Assembly (NCBI GenBank): GCA_964429005.1
Contig: CAYSAJ010000009.1
Location: 1 to 57,758 of the forward strand
DNA: 57,758 nucleotides
Reading direction: 5' to 3'
Source of the DNA: JACRBE01 sp964429005
Lineage (GTDB): Bacteria > Chlamydiota > Chlamydiia > Chlamydiales > JACRBE01
This document shows, in pieces, positions 9,107 through 18,439 of the stretch. Under the pieces are notes generated by a model. That model made no database searches. It had not been told where the DNA came from and saw nothing but the letters and a program-made list of their open reading frames with translations. The number at the start of each line of letters is the position of its first letter. Position 1 is the first letter of the stretch. The position numbers were made by a program, and so were the translations under genes.

Positions 9107-9178
9107 GCCTAATCATATTTACTCGTTTTTGCCAGAATTTAAGAAATTATTTTATAAATTAGGCATATTTAAAAGTTC

Positions 9179-11170
9179 CTAAAGAGCCTTAAAAACAACG
9201 CTGCTGTAGGAACTGAGTCGATAGCTTGACTCATTGATACGCTTTTCTGTCCCTTTCTGGCGAAAATCAAAAGGGGGCTCTGCAAAAGTATCTACGATGA
9301 CATGCCATGATTTTTGAGAGGGAGGAGAAGGAAGTCTGATTTCGATTTCATCTTTGGTAGCATTAAAATAGATGAGAAGATGATGCTCTTTGTCATCGAT
9401 GAGTGTACATCCTAGAAAAGGGATAGGATCATCCCAAGCAGGTTTTAATGGCTCTTTTCCATGCCATAGGATTTCTTTATCTCTAAGAAATTTTGTCTTA
9501 CGTAGTATAGGATGCTCTTTTCTTAGCTGAATGAGCAGAGAAACAAAACGAAAGAGCCCTTCATTTTTAGTCAGCTCATTCCACTGAAACCAGTTGATCG
9601 AGTTGTCTTGAGGATAGGGATTGTTATTACCATGCCTTGTATGTCCATATTCATCCCCCATGAGGAGCATCGGAATCCCTTGAGATAATAATAACGAAAC
9701 AAAAAAGTTTTTCATTTGGCGACGACGAAGGCCTTGGATTCCAAGGTCAGAAGTTTCTCCTTCGATGGTACAATTCCACGAGAAATTTTCGTTATTCCCA
9801 TCGCGGTTGAACTCGTGATTGGCTAGATTGTGTTTTCTTTCATAAGAAACTAAATCCTTTAAGCTATACCCATCATGCGCTGTAATAAAATTGATGCTGC
9901 TTTGAGGAAATGTCTTTCCATAGGTAGGCTCAGAGCCACAAAATGAAGCGGCCATATGATTTTTGCTTCCAAGGTCGCCCCGAATAAATTTTCTGATATT
10001 GTCACGGTAGATTCCATTCCACTCAAGCCAGTGGGGATCAGCATGGGCAAAACGTCCCACTTGATAGGCTCCTGCCGCATCCCAAGGCTCAGCTATTAAA
10101 ATTTTATCTTTTAAAAGAGGATCCTCAGCGATTTGAGCTACTAAAGGGGCGGGATCAAGCAGATGTCCTTTTTCATCACGATTTAAGATTGAAGTTAGAT
10201 CAAAGCGGAAACCATCGATACCCATCTCGGTAGCAAAATAACGAAGGCTGTCAAGAATGAGAGATTGTACCTCAGGGTGGTTACAATTAAGAGTATTGCC
10301 ACATCCAGTGAAATTTTCATCCAAATCCCCTTTAAGAAGATAATAGCTGCTCCGATCAATGCCGCAAAAAGATTGCCATATTCCAAGATCAAAAGCTTCT
10401 GCTGTATGGTTGTAAACAACATCGATAAGCACTTTGATCCCTGCATGATGAAAAGCTTGTACCATTTTTTGAAATTGCTCTTTGGCTGTTCCTTGGGCCA
10501 AAGCGGCAAATCGCTGCATGGGACAAAAAAAATTGACTGTTGAATAGCCCCAGTAGTTTACAAGCTCATACTGGTGAAACATCGTATGATTCCACTCATG
10601 AAATTCATGGATGGGCATGAGCTCAACGGCGTTGATACCAAGCTTTTGGAGGTAGGGAATTTTTTCGATCACCCCTAAGTACGTACCAGGATCTTTAACG
10701 TGGCTGCTTGAATCTGCCGTAAATCCTCTCACATGCATTTCGTAAATGATCAGATCTTCTTTAGCTATATTAGGAGGAGAAAATTGAAGAGGATGAGATT
10801 CATTCTCAATTCGGTTTAGAAGAGGTTCCTGAGCTGGTTTTTTCCACTCTTTTGAGGTTTCAAGATGACGCGATCTGGGATCGATGAGCCATTTTTCTTC
10901 AGTGGGTTTCAGATAGGGCTGAGAGAGTTTGTAACCATAAAGTATGGGAAGTGTAATTCCTTCGATATAGATGTGCCATGTGTCCCCTGTTTTATTTTTT
11001 TTAGAATCTAATGCAAAAGAAGCGATCAATTCTTTTGTTGCGGGATCAAAGATGCCAAGCGTGCAAGTTGTAGCAGATCTCGAAAACAAGGAAAAATTCA
11101 CTCCCTTTCCATCATACGAGGAACCAATAGGAAGTGGATTTCCAGAATGTGAAATAAAGTTTTTTGACAT
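9179..11170 (-). CDS. glgX: Glycogen debranching enzyme GlgX (isoamylase type)
   Basis: Hydrolyses alpha-1,6 branches of glycogen or limit dextrin; 663 residues, normal length. It has a CBM48 module (about 10-90), then the GH13 barrel. Catalytic residues are the nucleophile D324 (GIDGFRFDLTS), E361 (LIAEPWDAAG) and D433 (ITAHDGYSLKDL). The region VVYNHTAE at 251-258 is the first conserved GH13 block. The start is ATG; the ribosome site is weak. It is divergent from the permease at 11256 and upstream of the toxin gene on the same strand. Confidence 0.95.
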   Translation of the reverse strand: MSKNFISHSGNPLPIGSSYDGKGVNFSLFSRSATTCTLGIFDPATKELIASFALDSKKNKTGDTWHIYIEGITLPILYGYKLSQPYLKPTEEKWLIDPRSRHLETSKEWKKPAQEPLLNRIENESHPLQFSPPNIAKEDLIIYEMHVRGFTADSSSHVKDPGTYLGVIEKIPYLQKLGINAVELMPIHEFHEWNHTMFHQYELVNYWGYSTVNFFCPMQRFAALAQGTAKEQFQKMVQAFHHAGIKVLIDVVYNHTAEAFDLGIWQSFCGIDRSSYYLLKGDLDENFTGCGNTLNCNHPEVQSLILDSLRYFATEMGIDGFRFDLTSILNRDEKGHLLDPAPLVAQIAEDPLLKDKILIAEPWDAAGAYQVGRFAHADPHWLEWNGIYRDNIRKFIRGDLGSKNHMAASFCGSEPTYGKTFPQSSINFITAHDGYSLKDLVSYERKHNLANHEFNRDGNNENFSWNCTIEGETSDLGIQGLRRRQMKNFFVSLLLSQGIPMLLMGDEYGHTRHGNNNPYPQDNSINWFQWNELTKNEGLFRFVSLLIQLRKEHPILRKTKFLRDKEILWHGKEPLKPAWDDPIPFLGCTLIDDKEHHLLIYFNATKDEIEIRLPSPPSQKSWHVIVDTFAEPPFDFRQKGTEKRINESSYRLSSYSSVVFKAL

Positions 11171-11255
11171 GATTTGCTAATTCCAAATAAATTTTTAAAA
11201 CCTTCTTGGATATTAAATATTGCTTTGTTATGCAAGAGAAAAGGGAGAATGAGAA

Positions 11256-12632
11256 ATGTCAGAATATTCTCAGTACCAAAGAGGACTTAAACATCGCCAC
11301 GTGAGCTTAATTGCTCTTGGTGGGATCATTGGTTCTTCTTATTTTTTAGGGACAGGATATGTTTTAAATCAAGTAGGCCCTGCCGCTTTCTTAGCTTATG
11401 CACTAGGAGGCCTCATTACCTTTTTAACCATGGCATGTCTTGCAGAGCTTACAACATCTGTTCCGATGGATGGTTCATTTGTTAGCTATGCTTCTAAATA
11501 TATATCCCCTCACTGGGCTTGTGGGGTCGGTTGGTCATACTGGGTGAGTTGGATCGTATATATTCCTTCCGAATGCATCGCAGCAGGGATCATTATGCAC
11601 GCTTACTTCCCTCATATCGCTCCTTTCGCCTGGACTTGCCTTTTCGGTCTGCTGATTACGATGATCAACTTGATGCATGTGAAAGCTTTTGGAGAGCTTG
11701 AATTTTGGCTCTCTTTGATTAAACTCTTTTTATTGATTAGTTTTTCCGTTTTAGCGATTTTGATCTTCTTTGGAGTGATTGGCTCAAAGCCAGCTTATGA
11801 AGTGATTGGTGGAAAGTTTTTACTGGGCGATGGAGGACTTCTGCCAAATGGTATTGCCATTTTATTTATGAACATGGTGATTTTGCTATCGAACTTCCAA
11901 GGTTCAGAAATTATCGGGCTGACTGCTTCTGAAGCCCACGATCCTCAAAAAAGCATTCCTTCTGCTCTATCGAAAGTTACCTACAGGATTATAGGTCTTT
12001 ACCTCATTCCTACGCTGCTGCTCGCTATGATTTATCCATGGCAAGCATCCAATATTGCTTCAGGAAGCGTTTTTGCCATTGCGATGGAAAAATATGGTCT
12101 TGTTAAATTCGGTCATGTTTTTAGCTTTTTGATCATCGCTGGGGCGCTATCGTGCGCTAACAGTGGTCTATATGCTACAGTACGATCGCTGCATGGACTT
12201 GCTATTCATGACATGGGACCTAAATTTCTCAAGAAAATGAATAAGCAGGGCCTTCCTCTTTATGCCTCAATCTTCTCTGTGGCAGGAGTGTGGATGATGC
12301 TCCTCATTTCTTATTTCTTCTCAGCGCATCAGATCTACACATACTTGCTTGCCATTTCAGGATTTACAGGATCGATTTGCTGGATTTCGATTTGCTGGTC
12401 ACAGTACCGTTTCCGTAAAGACTATGTTGAAAAAGGAAACGCACCAGCCCTTTTCTATCATGTTAAGGGATTCCCCTACATCACAATTTTTGCAATTTGG
12501 CTGCAGGTGATATGTCTTTTCGTTGTCCTCTTCAGCGCAGATTTGCGCGCTTCATTCTATTGCGGAGCGCCTGCTGTCTTAGTGCCCATTTTAATTCATT
12601 ATTTTATGAAGAGAAAGGCTTACTCTAAGTAA
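11256..12632 (+). CDS. Amino acid permease, APC superfamily
   Basis: Predicted inner-membrane amino acid transporter of 458 residues with about 12 hydrophobic segments. The N-terminus RGLKHRHVSLIALGGIIGSS matches the first helix of the amino-acid/proton symporters of the AAT group (the GGxIGxG-type substrate loop; here GGIIGSSYFLGTG). The block LTASEAHDPQKSIPSAL near 225-241 is the conserved cytosolic E-A-x-P-x-K-x-I-P motif of the family. The substrate cannot be told. The start is ATG with AAGGGAG nine bases upstream. Its stop overlaps the end of alr by 13 bases. Confidence 0.88.
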   Translation: MSEYSQYQRGLKHRHVSLIALGGIIGSSYFLGTGYVLNQVGPAAFLAYALGGLITFLTMACLAELTTSVPMDGSFVSYASKYISPHWACGVGWSYWVSWIVYIPSECIAAGIIMHAYFPHIAPFAWTCLFGLLITMINLMHVKAFGELEFWLSLIKLFLLISFSVLAILIFFGVIGSKPAYEVIGGKFLLGDGGLLPNGIAILFMNMVILLSNFQGSEIIGLTASEAHDPQKSIPSALSKVTYRIIGLYLIPTLLLAMIYPWQASNIASGSVFAIAMEKYGLVKFGHVFSFLIIAGALSCANSGLYATVRSLHGLAIHDMGPKFLKKMNKQGLPLYASIFSVAGVWMMLLISYFFSAHQIYTYLLAISGFTGSICWISICWSQYRFRKDYVEKGNAPALFYHVKGFPYITIFAIWLQVICLFVVLFSADLRASFYCGAPAVLVPILIHYFMKRKAYSK

Positions 12633-13738
12633 ATGCGAGGAATGCGCTCGTTGAACTGACAAAGAATTTCATAAGGGATCGTATCACATGTGGATGCGAT
12701 CTCTTCGACTTTGATCTCCTCATCTCCTTGTTTCCCAATAAGGACAACCTCATCTCCCACATATCCTTCATCTTCTCCTAAATCAACCATGAACTGATCC
12801 ATGCAGATTGTTCCAACAATAGGGTATCGTTTCCCTCGATGAATGATGCTTCCTTTATTAGATAGGGAGCGACGGTAGCCATCACCATATCCTACAGGGA
12901 TGGTGATGATCCTTGTTTTAGTTTTTGTATGGTAAGTATGTCCATAGCTAATTCCCTCCCCTTTGCCTACAACTTTAAAATAAGCAATTTTCGATTTAAG
13001 GCTAAAACAAGGACTTATCCCTTCAAAGGTCTCTTTCAAGAGATCTGGAACAAATCCAAAAGTTAAAAGAGCAGGGCGTACCATCCCGTGATGAAGAGTG
13101 GGAAAATGAACCATTCCAGGAGAATTGGCAACATGCCAAAGAAGATTATCGCCTCTAAACTGGGGATGCTTTTTGATCTCCTCAAAACGTTTTTTTTGGA
13201 CCTCATTGAATGGATGACTTGGCTCATCTGCGGTCGCTAAGTGGGAGTAAATCCCCACGACATTAAAACAAGATTGATTTTTTACATGACGGTAGAGCTC
13301 TAGAAGAGTCTCATGTCTGACTCCCGTTCTTTGCATTCCCGTATCAAGTTCTAAATGAACTTTGCACCCTTTCCCAAGAACTTCACATTTGCTGTGAACA
13401 AGCTCAGCTTTGTACTTGGAACTGAGAGTAAATTCGAGATCAAAATCAATCAGATCCCGAATTTGATCTTCGTGGATCGCTCCTAAAACAAGGATCGGAA
13501 TTTTGATGTTGTGAAGACGAAGGATGATCCCTTCATGAAGGTGAGCAACAGCAAGATAATCAACACCTGCACTTTCAGCAGCCCTAGATACGGGAACGAG
13601 GCCATGCCCGTAAGCATTTGCTTTCACAGGAAGACAATATTTTGTCCCTTTAAGATACTCTTTGATGAGAGAGACATTTTTTTTAAATTGTGAAATGTTG
13701 ACTTCGATTTTCGAAGGATGGGGATAAATCTCTTTCAT
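12620..13738 (-). CDS. alr: Alanine racemase
   Basis: PLP enzyme that makes D-alanine for peptidoglycan; 372 residues, full length. The PLP lysine is K39 in PVKANAYGHG, and the second catalytic base is Y265 in ISYGHTYH. The blocks LDTGMQRTGV (131-140) and GTICMDQFMVDLG are typical. Chlamydiaceae lack a dedicated alr, so an intact copy points to a deeper chlamydial lineage or another group (inference). The start is ATG. It lies tail to tail with the permease. Confidence 0.95.
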   Translation of the reverse strand: MKEIYPHPSKIEVNISQFKKNVSLIKEYLKGTKYCLPVKANAYGHGLVPVSRAAESAGVDYLAVAHLHEGIILRLHNIKIPILVLGAIHEDQIRDLIDFDLEFTLSSKYKAELVHSKCEVLGKGCKVHLELDTGMQRTGVRHETLLELYRHVKNQSCFNVVGIYSHLATADEPSHPFNEVQKKRFEEIKKHPQFRGDNLLWHVANSPGMVHFPTLHHGMVRPALLTFGFVPDLLKETFEGISPCFSLKSKIAYFKVVGKGEGISYGHTYHTKTKTRIITIPVGYGDGYRRSLSNKGSIIHRGKRYPIVGTICMDQFMVDLGEDEGYVGDEVVLIGKQGDEEIKVEEIASTCDTIPYEILCQFNERIPRIYLE

Positions 13739-13797
13739 AGCTTTTTCCTAAGGTCAGCGACATCATACTGACTTCACAAAAAAAGAAAAAAGAAAGT

Positions 13798-15378
13798 TTA
13801 GGGAACCCTTGTTTCTGTGCAATTTTGAAGGAAAGGGACGTATGAGTGATCTGTTTCCGCACTTGGCCGATGAGAAACTTCATGGCCAATAAATAAATTA
13901 AACTTTCCTAGAATTTCTCGAGTTGTTTCGATCTGTGCTGTAGCAGCGACAGTAATATCTCCTGCAGGAGTCACTTCTCTTTTCTTGATCGCATACTTTT
14001 CATCGAGATAAGCTTTTAAAGAAGGGATGAGAGCTTCATTATCAATTTGAGAGAAATCGGGATTTGTTTCAAAGTGCCTAGCAGTTAAAACTTCCCTCAT
14101 CTCTATTAGAAGAAGATCTTCCTCTACAGGAGCAGATTCATTATCTTGAGCTCTACTCAAGAGTTTTAAATGATCTAATAAACCATTTAAAGCTGTTTTT
14201 TGGTCATCCGCTTCTGCTGATAAAAAATAAGTAAAAAGATGGAAATGAGAAAGTATTTCATTTAAAAGACTCTTTTCTCCTAGATCTGTATAAGTAGCTC
14301 TAAGTTGCTGCCTTAGCCCATCTAGCATCGTCTTACCAGCAGAGGAAATAAAAAGGGGATAGACACCCTCCAAGCTCTTTGCGCCAAAAACATAGATAAA
14401 AGCCATCCTTGCAAAAATGAGATTGAATCCTTCAAGTGTACTTCCAACCATTTCTTCACGAGCTGAGCCATCAACACCTGGTAATATGAAATCATGGAAA
14501 AAGTGATTTGCTTCTCTGTTTATAGGAATAGGCCGGGTAGCGTCAGCAAGACTTGCTTGCATAGCTCTCTCTATTTGGATTTCATTAAAATCAACATCTA
14601 GCCTTTGGATCATACTAGAGCCACGTCCACCATCTGGAATGAATCCTACCAAGCGAAGTCTATTAACAAGATCCTCGAGCCTGTTTCCACCACCACCGAC
14701 TGGCATAGGGGGAGCTCCATTAGGATCCGCTAAATTTAGCAGACCTTCATCACGAATTCTCTGAGCAAGATTGCTTAGATCAATAGCAACATCTCCAAAA
14801 TAAATTACATCTCTACTTACCAAATGATCGTGGAGACTCAGTAATCGAGTAGCTGTTGTACTAACTGTCGACAGGGAACCAAATCGTAGAGGTATAGCAG
14901 GTAGTTCTTCTAAGACCTGCTGATAAAGTTTTTTAGCGTCTTTAAGACCACATATCCAAATGAGTGAGCGTGCGTAGAGTTGTTTGATCTCGCGATCTAT
15001 TACTGGAGGATTTGCAAAGAGAAGAGGGGGAAGTGTATTTCTTAAAAAAATCATTCGAACAAAAAGTTCATTAGTTAGGAAACTTCCGTTATGACAAATT
15101 TTACTATCATTATTTATGATAGAAACATTCCATCGAATCGTTGTTATGGCGCTGATTAAAAGCTCATTCAATAGAGGGATAGAAGCAAACGTGATGAGAC
15201 CTAGCGTTAAATAAACAACAGCTTCAACACTGGCCGCTACAGTGAGTAAACTGGCGCAGACGACTGCAGATCCTCTTTCTAAGGCTGATGCCTCTTTTCC
15301 TTCACTTGTCCAAATCGTCTCTGGATTCGTAGCTGCTACCATCGATGAGGTAGCTAAACTCGACAGGGAAAGAGTCAT
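13798..15378 (-). CDS. Hypothetical protein with N-terminal Inc-like hydrophobic segment
   Basis: Unrecognised protein of 526 residues. Residues about 37-80 are a two-lobed hydrophobic stretch (AVVCASLLTVAASVEAVVY, then LTLGLITFASIPLLNELLIS). The remaining 440 residues are soluble, mostly helical in composition, and hold a Gly-rich turn near 225 (MPVGGGGNRLED). No enzyme motif could be identified. A short N-terminal tail, a two-lobed segment and a long soluble domain fit a membrane-anchored effector with its C-terminus outside, but this is inference. The start is ATG with AGG ten bases upstream. It is divergent from the EEP-domain gene at 15532. Confidence 0.7.
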   Translation of the reverse strand: MTLSLSSLATSSMVAATNPETIWTSEGKEASALERGSAVVCASLLTVAASVEAVVYLTLGLITFASIPLLNELLISAITTIRWNVSIINNDSKICHNGSFLTNELFVRMIFLRNTLPPLLFANPPVIDREIKQLYARSLIWICGLKDAKKLYQQVLEELPAIPLRFGSLSTVSTTATRLLSLHDHLVSRDVIYFGDVAIDLSNLAQRIRDEGLLNLADPNGAPPMPVGGGGNRLEDLVNRLRLVGFIPDGGRGSSMIQRLDVDFNEIQIERAMQASLADATRPIPINREANHFFHDFILPGVDGSAREEMVGSTLEGFNLIFARMAFIYVFGAKSLEGVYPLFISSAGKTMLDGLRQQLRATYTDLGEKSLLNEILSHFHLFTYFLSAEADDQKTALNGLLDHLKLLSRAQDNESAPVEEDLLLIEMREVLTARHFETNPDFSQIDNEALIPSLKAYLDEKYAIKKREVTPAGDITVAATAQIETTREILGKFNLFIGHEVSHRPSAETDHSYVPFLQNCTETRVP

Positions 15379-15525
15379 AATAAAACCTATTCTTGAATGA
15401 CCAAATTTTAATTTTTTTTGCGTAAATTGTAAAGATTATGTAAATTCACAAGATAAATAAAATAAATAAATTAAAGAAAAATAATTTTAACTTTACCTTC
15501 TACGAACCTTTAAAAAACTTCTTAT

Positions 15526-15531
15526 TATAAT
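15526..15531 (+). promoter_or_regulatory. TATAAT directly abutting a start codon
   Basis: A perfect TATAAT ends one base before the ATG at 15532. If it is the -10 box, transcription would begin inside the gene, which would make Met31 (15622) the true start. It may equally be chance in A+T-rich DNA. Confidence 0.3.
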
Positions 15532-16674
15532 ATGGAAAGAACACCCCCCTTATTACATCCCTCGTCTATTTATCCTGCCTACTCAGTTAAAAGTAATTTT
15601 ATTACTTTTTCTCATCTATTAATGACCCCCTTTTGGCTTGCCGAGGAACATCTTCACAGGAGCTTTCTGCCCTTAATTCCGGGAAGATATGGCCAATTAG
15701 AGAACACGGCCCTTGAAGTTTTTGCTCGAATTTTTCATCTCATTTGGTCCGTGCCCACAGCCTTAGTCTCTCTTCCTTTTCACCTGCTTGGAAATTCTAT
15801 CTTAGCCGCTTGCTCCTCTCCCCATGATATTGAAGTCCTCGCCACTTTAGCGCCGTCTGCTAGTCCTTCCACGCCACAAACTCATATTTCCTTCCTTCAG
15901 TGGAATGTATGCGCTATGAGAGGCTCTCTTCCCTTACCTTTTGGAGGGATGACCCCTGCTAGGATGCGCCTTGATCGTATCATAGCTCATATTCTTGCTA
16001 AAAATGCGGACGTCGTAGTTTTAAGTGAAATTGACCCTCTAGAAGAAGACCCCCTCATCCGTGGACTTGCAGGGCGCTATGAAAAAATTTATTACCGTTT
16101 TGGCCTCTCTGCATGGGGTATGAGCAGCTGCCTTCTTGTCGCTCTGAAAAAGGGTGATTTACTGAGAGATCACGCAACCTACCACCCCCTTCCTGTCGCT
16201 GAAAGTGGGGCTCAAAAAGCATTCAAGAGAGGATTTTTTATTCTCCCTGCCGGAGGTTATAAAATACTGTTTACACACCTTCATCCAGGCGATTCAGATA
16301 GGGACAAAGTGGTAAGAAAGGGCCAACTAGATCAAATTCAAGCTTACATGAAAGCTCATGAAGGTGAGTCCTTCATCCTTTTGGGCGATCTGAACATCGA
16401 TTCAATTCACCACAGAGAAGAATACGAAGCTCAAATTACAGCAAGAGGCCTTTCCCCCACAGGTGGTTCTCTTTTAGCCGATGTAACAGCTTCAGACTCT
16501 CTTGAGAGAACCCTTAAAGGGGTTCATGGCGATCCCCTGGAGGAGCATCTAGATCATATAGTCTCTTCTTTAAGGATTGACGGAGCAACTACCACGATCG
16601 ATGCTAGTATTATTCTGGAGGGCACTTCAGACCATGCAAGTGTTTTGACAAGCGGGGTTCCTATCAAAATCTAA
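15532..16674 (+). CDS. Membrane-anchored EEP-superfamily phosphohydrolase, effector candidate
   Basis: Protein of 380 residues. Residues about 59-93 are hydrophobic (FARIFHLIWSVPTALVSLPF). Residues 118-380 form an endonuclease/exonuclease/phosphatase domain with all expected catalytic elements: N125 (QWNVC), E166 (LSEID), H249 (FTHLHPG), D286 and N288 (LLGDLNID), D341 (LDHIV) and D367-H368 (SDHAS). The superfamily includes inositol-polyphosphate 5-phosphatases, neutral sphingomyelinases and DNases; the sequence does not say which applies. A membrane segment before the domain and neighbouring Inc-like genes suggest action on host lipid (inference). No ribosome site precedes the first ATG; Met31 is an alternative start. 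Confidence 0.8.
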   Translation: MERTPPLLHPSSIYPAYSVKSNFITFSHLLMTPFWLAEEHLHRSFLPLIPGRYGQLENTALEVFARIFHLIWSVPTALVSLPFHLLGNSILAACSSPHDIEVLATLAPSASPSTPQTHISFLQWNVCAMRGSLPLPFGGMTPARMRLDRIIAHILAKNADVVVLSEIDPLEEDPLIRGLAGRYEKIYYRFGLSAWGMSSCLLVALKKGDLLRDHATYHPLPVAESGAQKAFKRGFFILPAGGYKILFTHLHPGDSDRDKVVRKGQLDQIQAYMKAHEGESFILLGDLNIDSIHHREEYEAQITARGLSPTGGSLLADVTASDSLERTLKGVHGDPLEEHLDHIVSSLRIDGATTTIDASIILEGTSDHASVLTSGVPIKI

Positions 16675-16735
16675 TAGGAAAACCCTTTTTGTTTTAAATC
16701 TCTTTTTCCTCTATGATCTTTGAAACCTTTGAAAG

Positions 16736-17485
16736 ATGATTATGAAAAAAGAAAAAAAAAGTTTGCCCTACTATGGGCTGCACGCTGTCCTTAAAATTTT
16801 TGAAAATCGAAAAGAAGATATTGAGAGAGTCTACTGCCTTGAGGAGAAAATGCCTCAAATTAAGACCCTTCTTAAATGGTGCGCATCTCAAAAAAAACCT
16901 TATCATATTGTAGAGGAAAAAGATTTAGAAAAGCTCACAGAGTCGACTCATCATGAGGGGATCTGTTGCATGGCTTTAGCCCCACCATCTCCTGATGTAC
17001 CTTCGTTCCTATCCCAATTGGAAAAACGAAAAAATAGCTTAATCGTATTTTTGAATGAAGTAGATAACCCCCATAATTTAGGGGCTATTTTACGTACTCT
17101 CGCCCACTTTGGCGTGAGCCATGTCATTGTGGATCATCCGATTCGCCTCAGCCCTTCTTGCTCCAGAATCGCTCAAGGTGGATCTGAGTATGTGCAGCTT
17201 GTTTATGCACCAGAAGCTCTTCCCCTGCTAAAAAAATTAAAGAAAATGGGATTCACTATATATGGAACTTCATCCCATAAAGGAAGCTCTCTTGATAAAG
17301 CGAAATTTTCTCCTAAAAGTGTTCTTGTCATGGGCTCTGAGAGCCACGGAATATCTCCCCACCTAGAAAAAGTTCTCGACGAGTGTATTACGATTTCAGG
17401 TTCAGGGCACGTAGAAAGTTTAAATGTTTCGAATGCTACAGCCCTGTGCTGCTATGAATATGCTCGCCAGCAAAGGAACCTTTGA
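16736..17485 (+). CDS. SpoU/TrmH-family RNA 2'-O-methyltransferase
   Basis: SPOUT-class enzyme of 249 residues methylating ribose 2'-OH in RNA, most like the RlmB/TsnR group. The N-terminal substrate-binding domain covers about 1-90. Motif 1 is NEVDNPHNLGAILRT (107-121), motif 2 VLVMGSESHGIS (196-207), motif 3 ESLNVSNATAL (227-237); these build the trefoil-knot SAM site. The start may be the ATG at 16736 or the one at 16742. The stop TGA overlaps the next ATG by one base (TGATG), so the two methyltransferase genes are translationally coupled. The exact RNA target is not determined. Confidence 0.92.
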   Translation: MIMKKEKKSLPYYGLHAVLKIFENRKEDIERVYCLEEKMPQIKTLLKWCASQKKPYHIVEEKDLEKLTESTHHEGICCMALAPPSPDVPSFLSQLEKRKNSLIVFLNEVDNPHNLGAILRTLAHFGVSHVIVDHPIRLSPSCSRIAQGGSEYVQLVYAPEALPLLKKLKKMGFTIYGTSSHKGSSLDKAKFSPKSVLVMGSESHGISPHLEKVLDECITISGSGHVESLNVSNATALCCYEYARQQRNL

Positions 17486-18381
17486 TGTTCAAATCAGGCT
17501 ATATTGCGAAAGAAGGACTCCTCTCTCGCCTTCTTGAAGAACTTAATGATCCTCAAGCGATCGTCCTTGAAAACTTAGTTCTATCAAAAGAGCCTTTTCG
17601 TCATCTCTATTTCATGCAAAATGGATGGAAGAGCCCAGAAACGTTTTCGATTGCATCGATTGGTGATGGAGTCAAAAAACTGAGGGCTCTTGGAAAAAAT
17701 TGGGCTTTTTATCCTACAAAGCTCCACCGGAGAGGACTTTTAATCCAGGAATCCCTTCCAAAGGTGTCTATTAAACCTTTGTATTTCCCGCAGCCCATGC
17801 CTGAGAGAAAAATAGGAGGCTGGACTCTCCTTGATCAAAATACGATCATCGCTTCCGCTGAGACAACATCTCCTTTTCCTCATGGAGAGGTGTTATTTGA
17901 AGAAGATAAACGACCCCCATCTCGCGCTTACTTAAAACTCTATGAAGGGCTTTCTATCGCAAAAAAATGGCCTCAGAAGGGAGAAAAATGTTTAGAAATT
18001 GGAGCAGCTCCTGGAAGCTGGTCATATGTTTTAGCCTCTTTGGAAACTCAGCTCACATGCTGTGATCGATCTCCTTTAGATCCCTCTTTAGACGCTTTTT
18101 CAAACATCCACTTCATCAAGGGCGATGCCTTTAGTCTGACTCCTGATAAAGTAGGACCCGTTGATTGGCTTTTTAGCGATGTGATTTGTTTTCCTGACAA
18201 GCTTTATAGCTACATTCAGTTATGGCTTGATGCAAAAGCGTGCCGAAATTTTCTTTGCACCCTGAAATTTCAAGAAGGTGTTTCTCTTGATATTCTTCAT
18301 TCTTTTGCTTCGATTGAGGGAAGTCAAATTGTCCATCTTTATCACAATAAACATGAACTGACCTGGATCAAAACATCGTAG
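17485..18381 (+). CDS. RlmM/FtsJ-like 2'-O-methyltransferase
   Basis: Rossmann-fold RNA methyltransferase of 298 residues. The K-D-K-E tetrad of RrmJ/FtsJ-type enzymes is visible: K151 (SRAYLKLYEG), D232 (LFSDVIC), K261 (CTLKFQ) and E291 (KHELTW), with the SAM motif LEIGAAPGSW at 170-179. The layout and N-terminal extension resemble RlmM, which methylates C2498 of 23S rRNA in gamma-proteobacteria; the exact target here is inferred. The ATG at 17485 overlaps the preceding stop; a TTG at 17482 is also in frame but less likely. Confidence 0.82.
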   Translation: MFKSGYIAKEGLLSRLLEELNDPQAIVLENLVLSKEPFRHLYFMQNGWKSPETFSIASIGDGVKKLRALGKNWAFYPTKLHRRGLLIQESLPKVSIKPLYFPQPMPERKIGGWTLLDQNTIIASAETTSPFPHGEVLFEEDKRPPSRAYLKLYEGLSIAKKWPQKGEKCLEIGAAPGSWSYVLASLETQLTCCDRSPLDPSLDAFSNIHFIKGDAFSLTPDKVGPVDWLFSDVICFPDKLYSYIQLWLDAKACRNFLCTLKFQEGVSLDILHSFASIEGSQIVHLYHNKHELTWIKTS

Positions 18382-18439
18382 CAAAAACTTCTAGCCGTAG
18401 ATTCTTTTCTAACCTATAACAGGAAAAAAGGATATTTCT

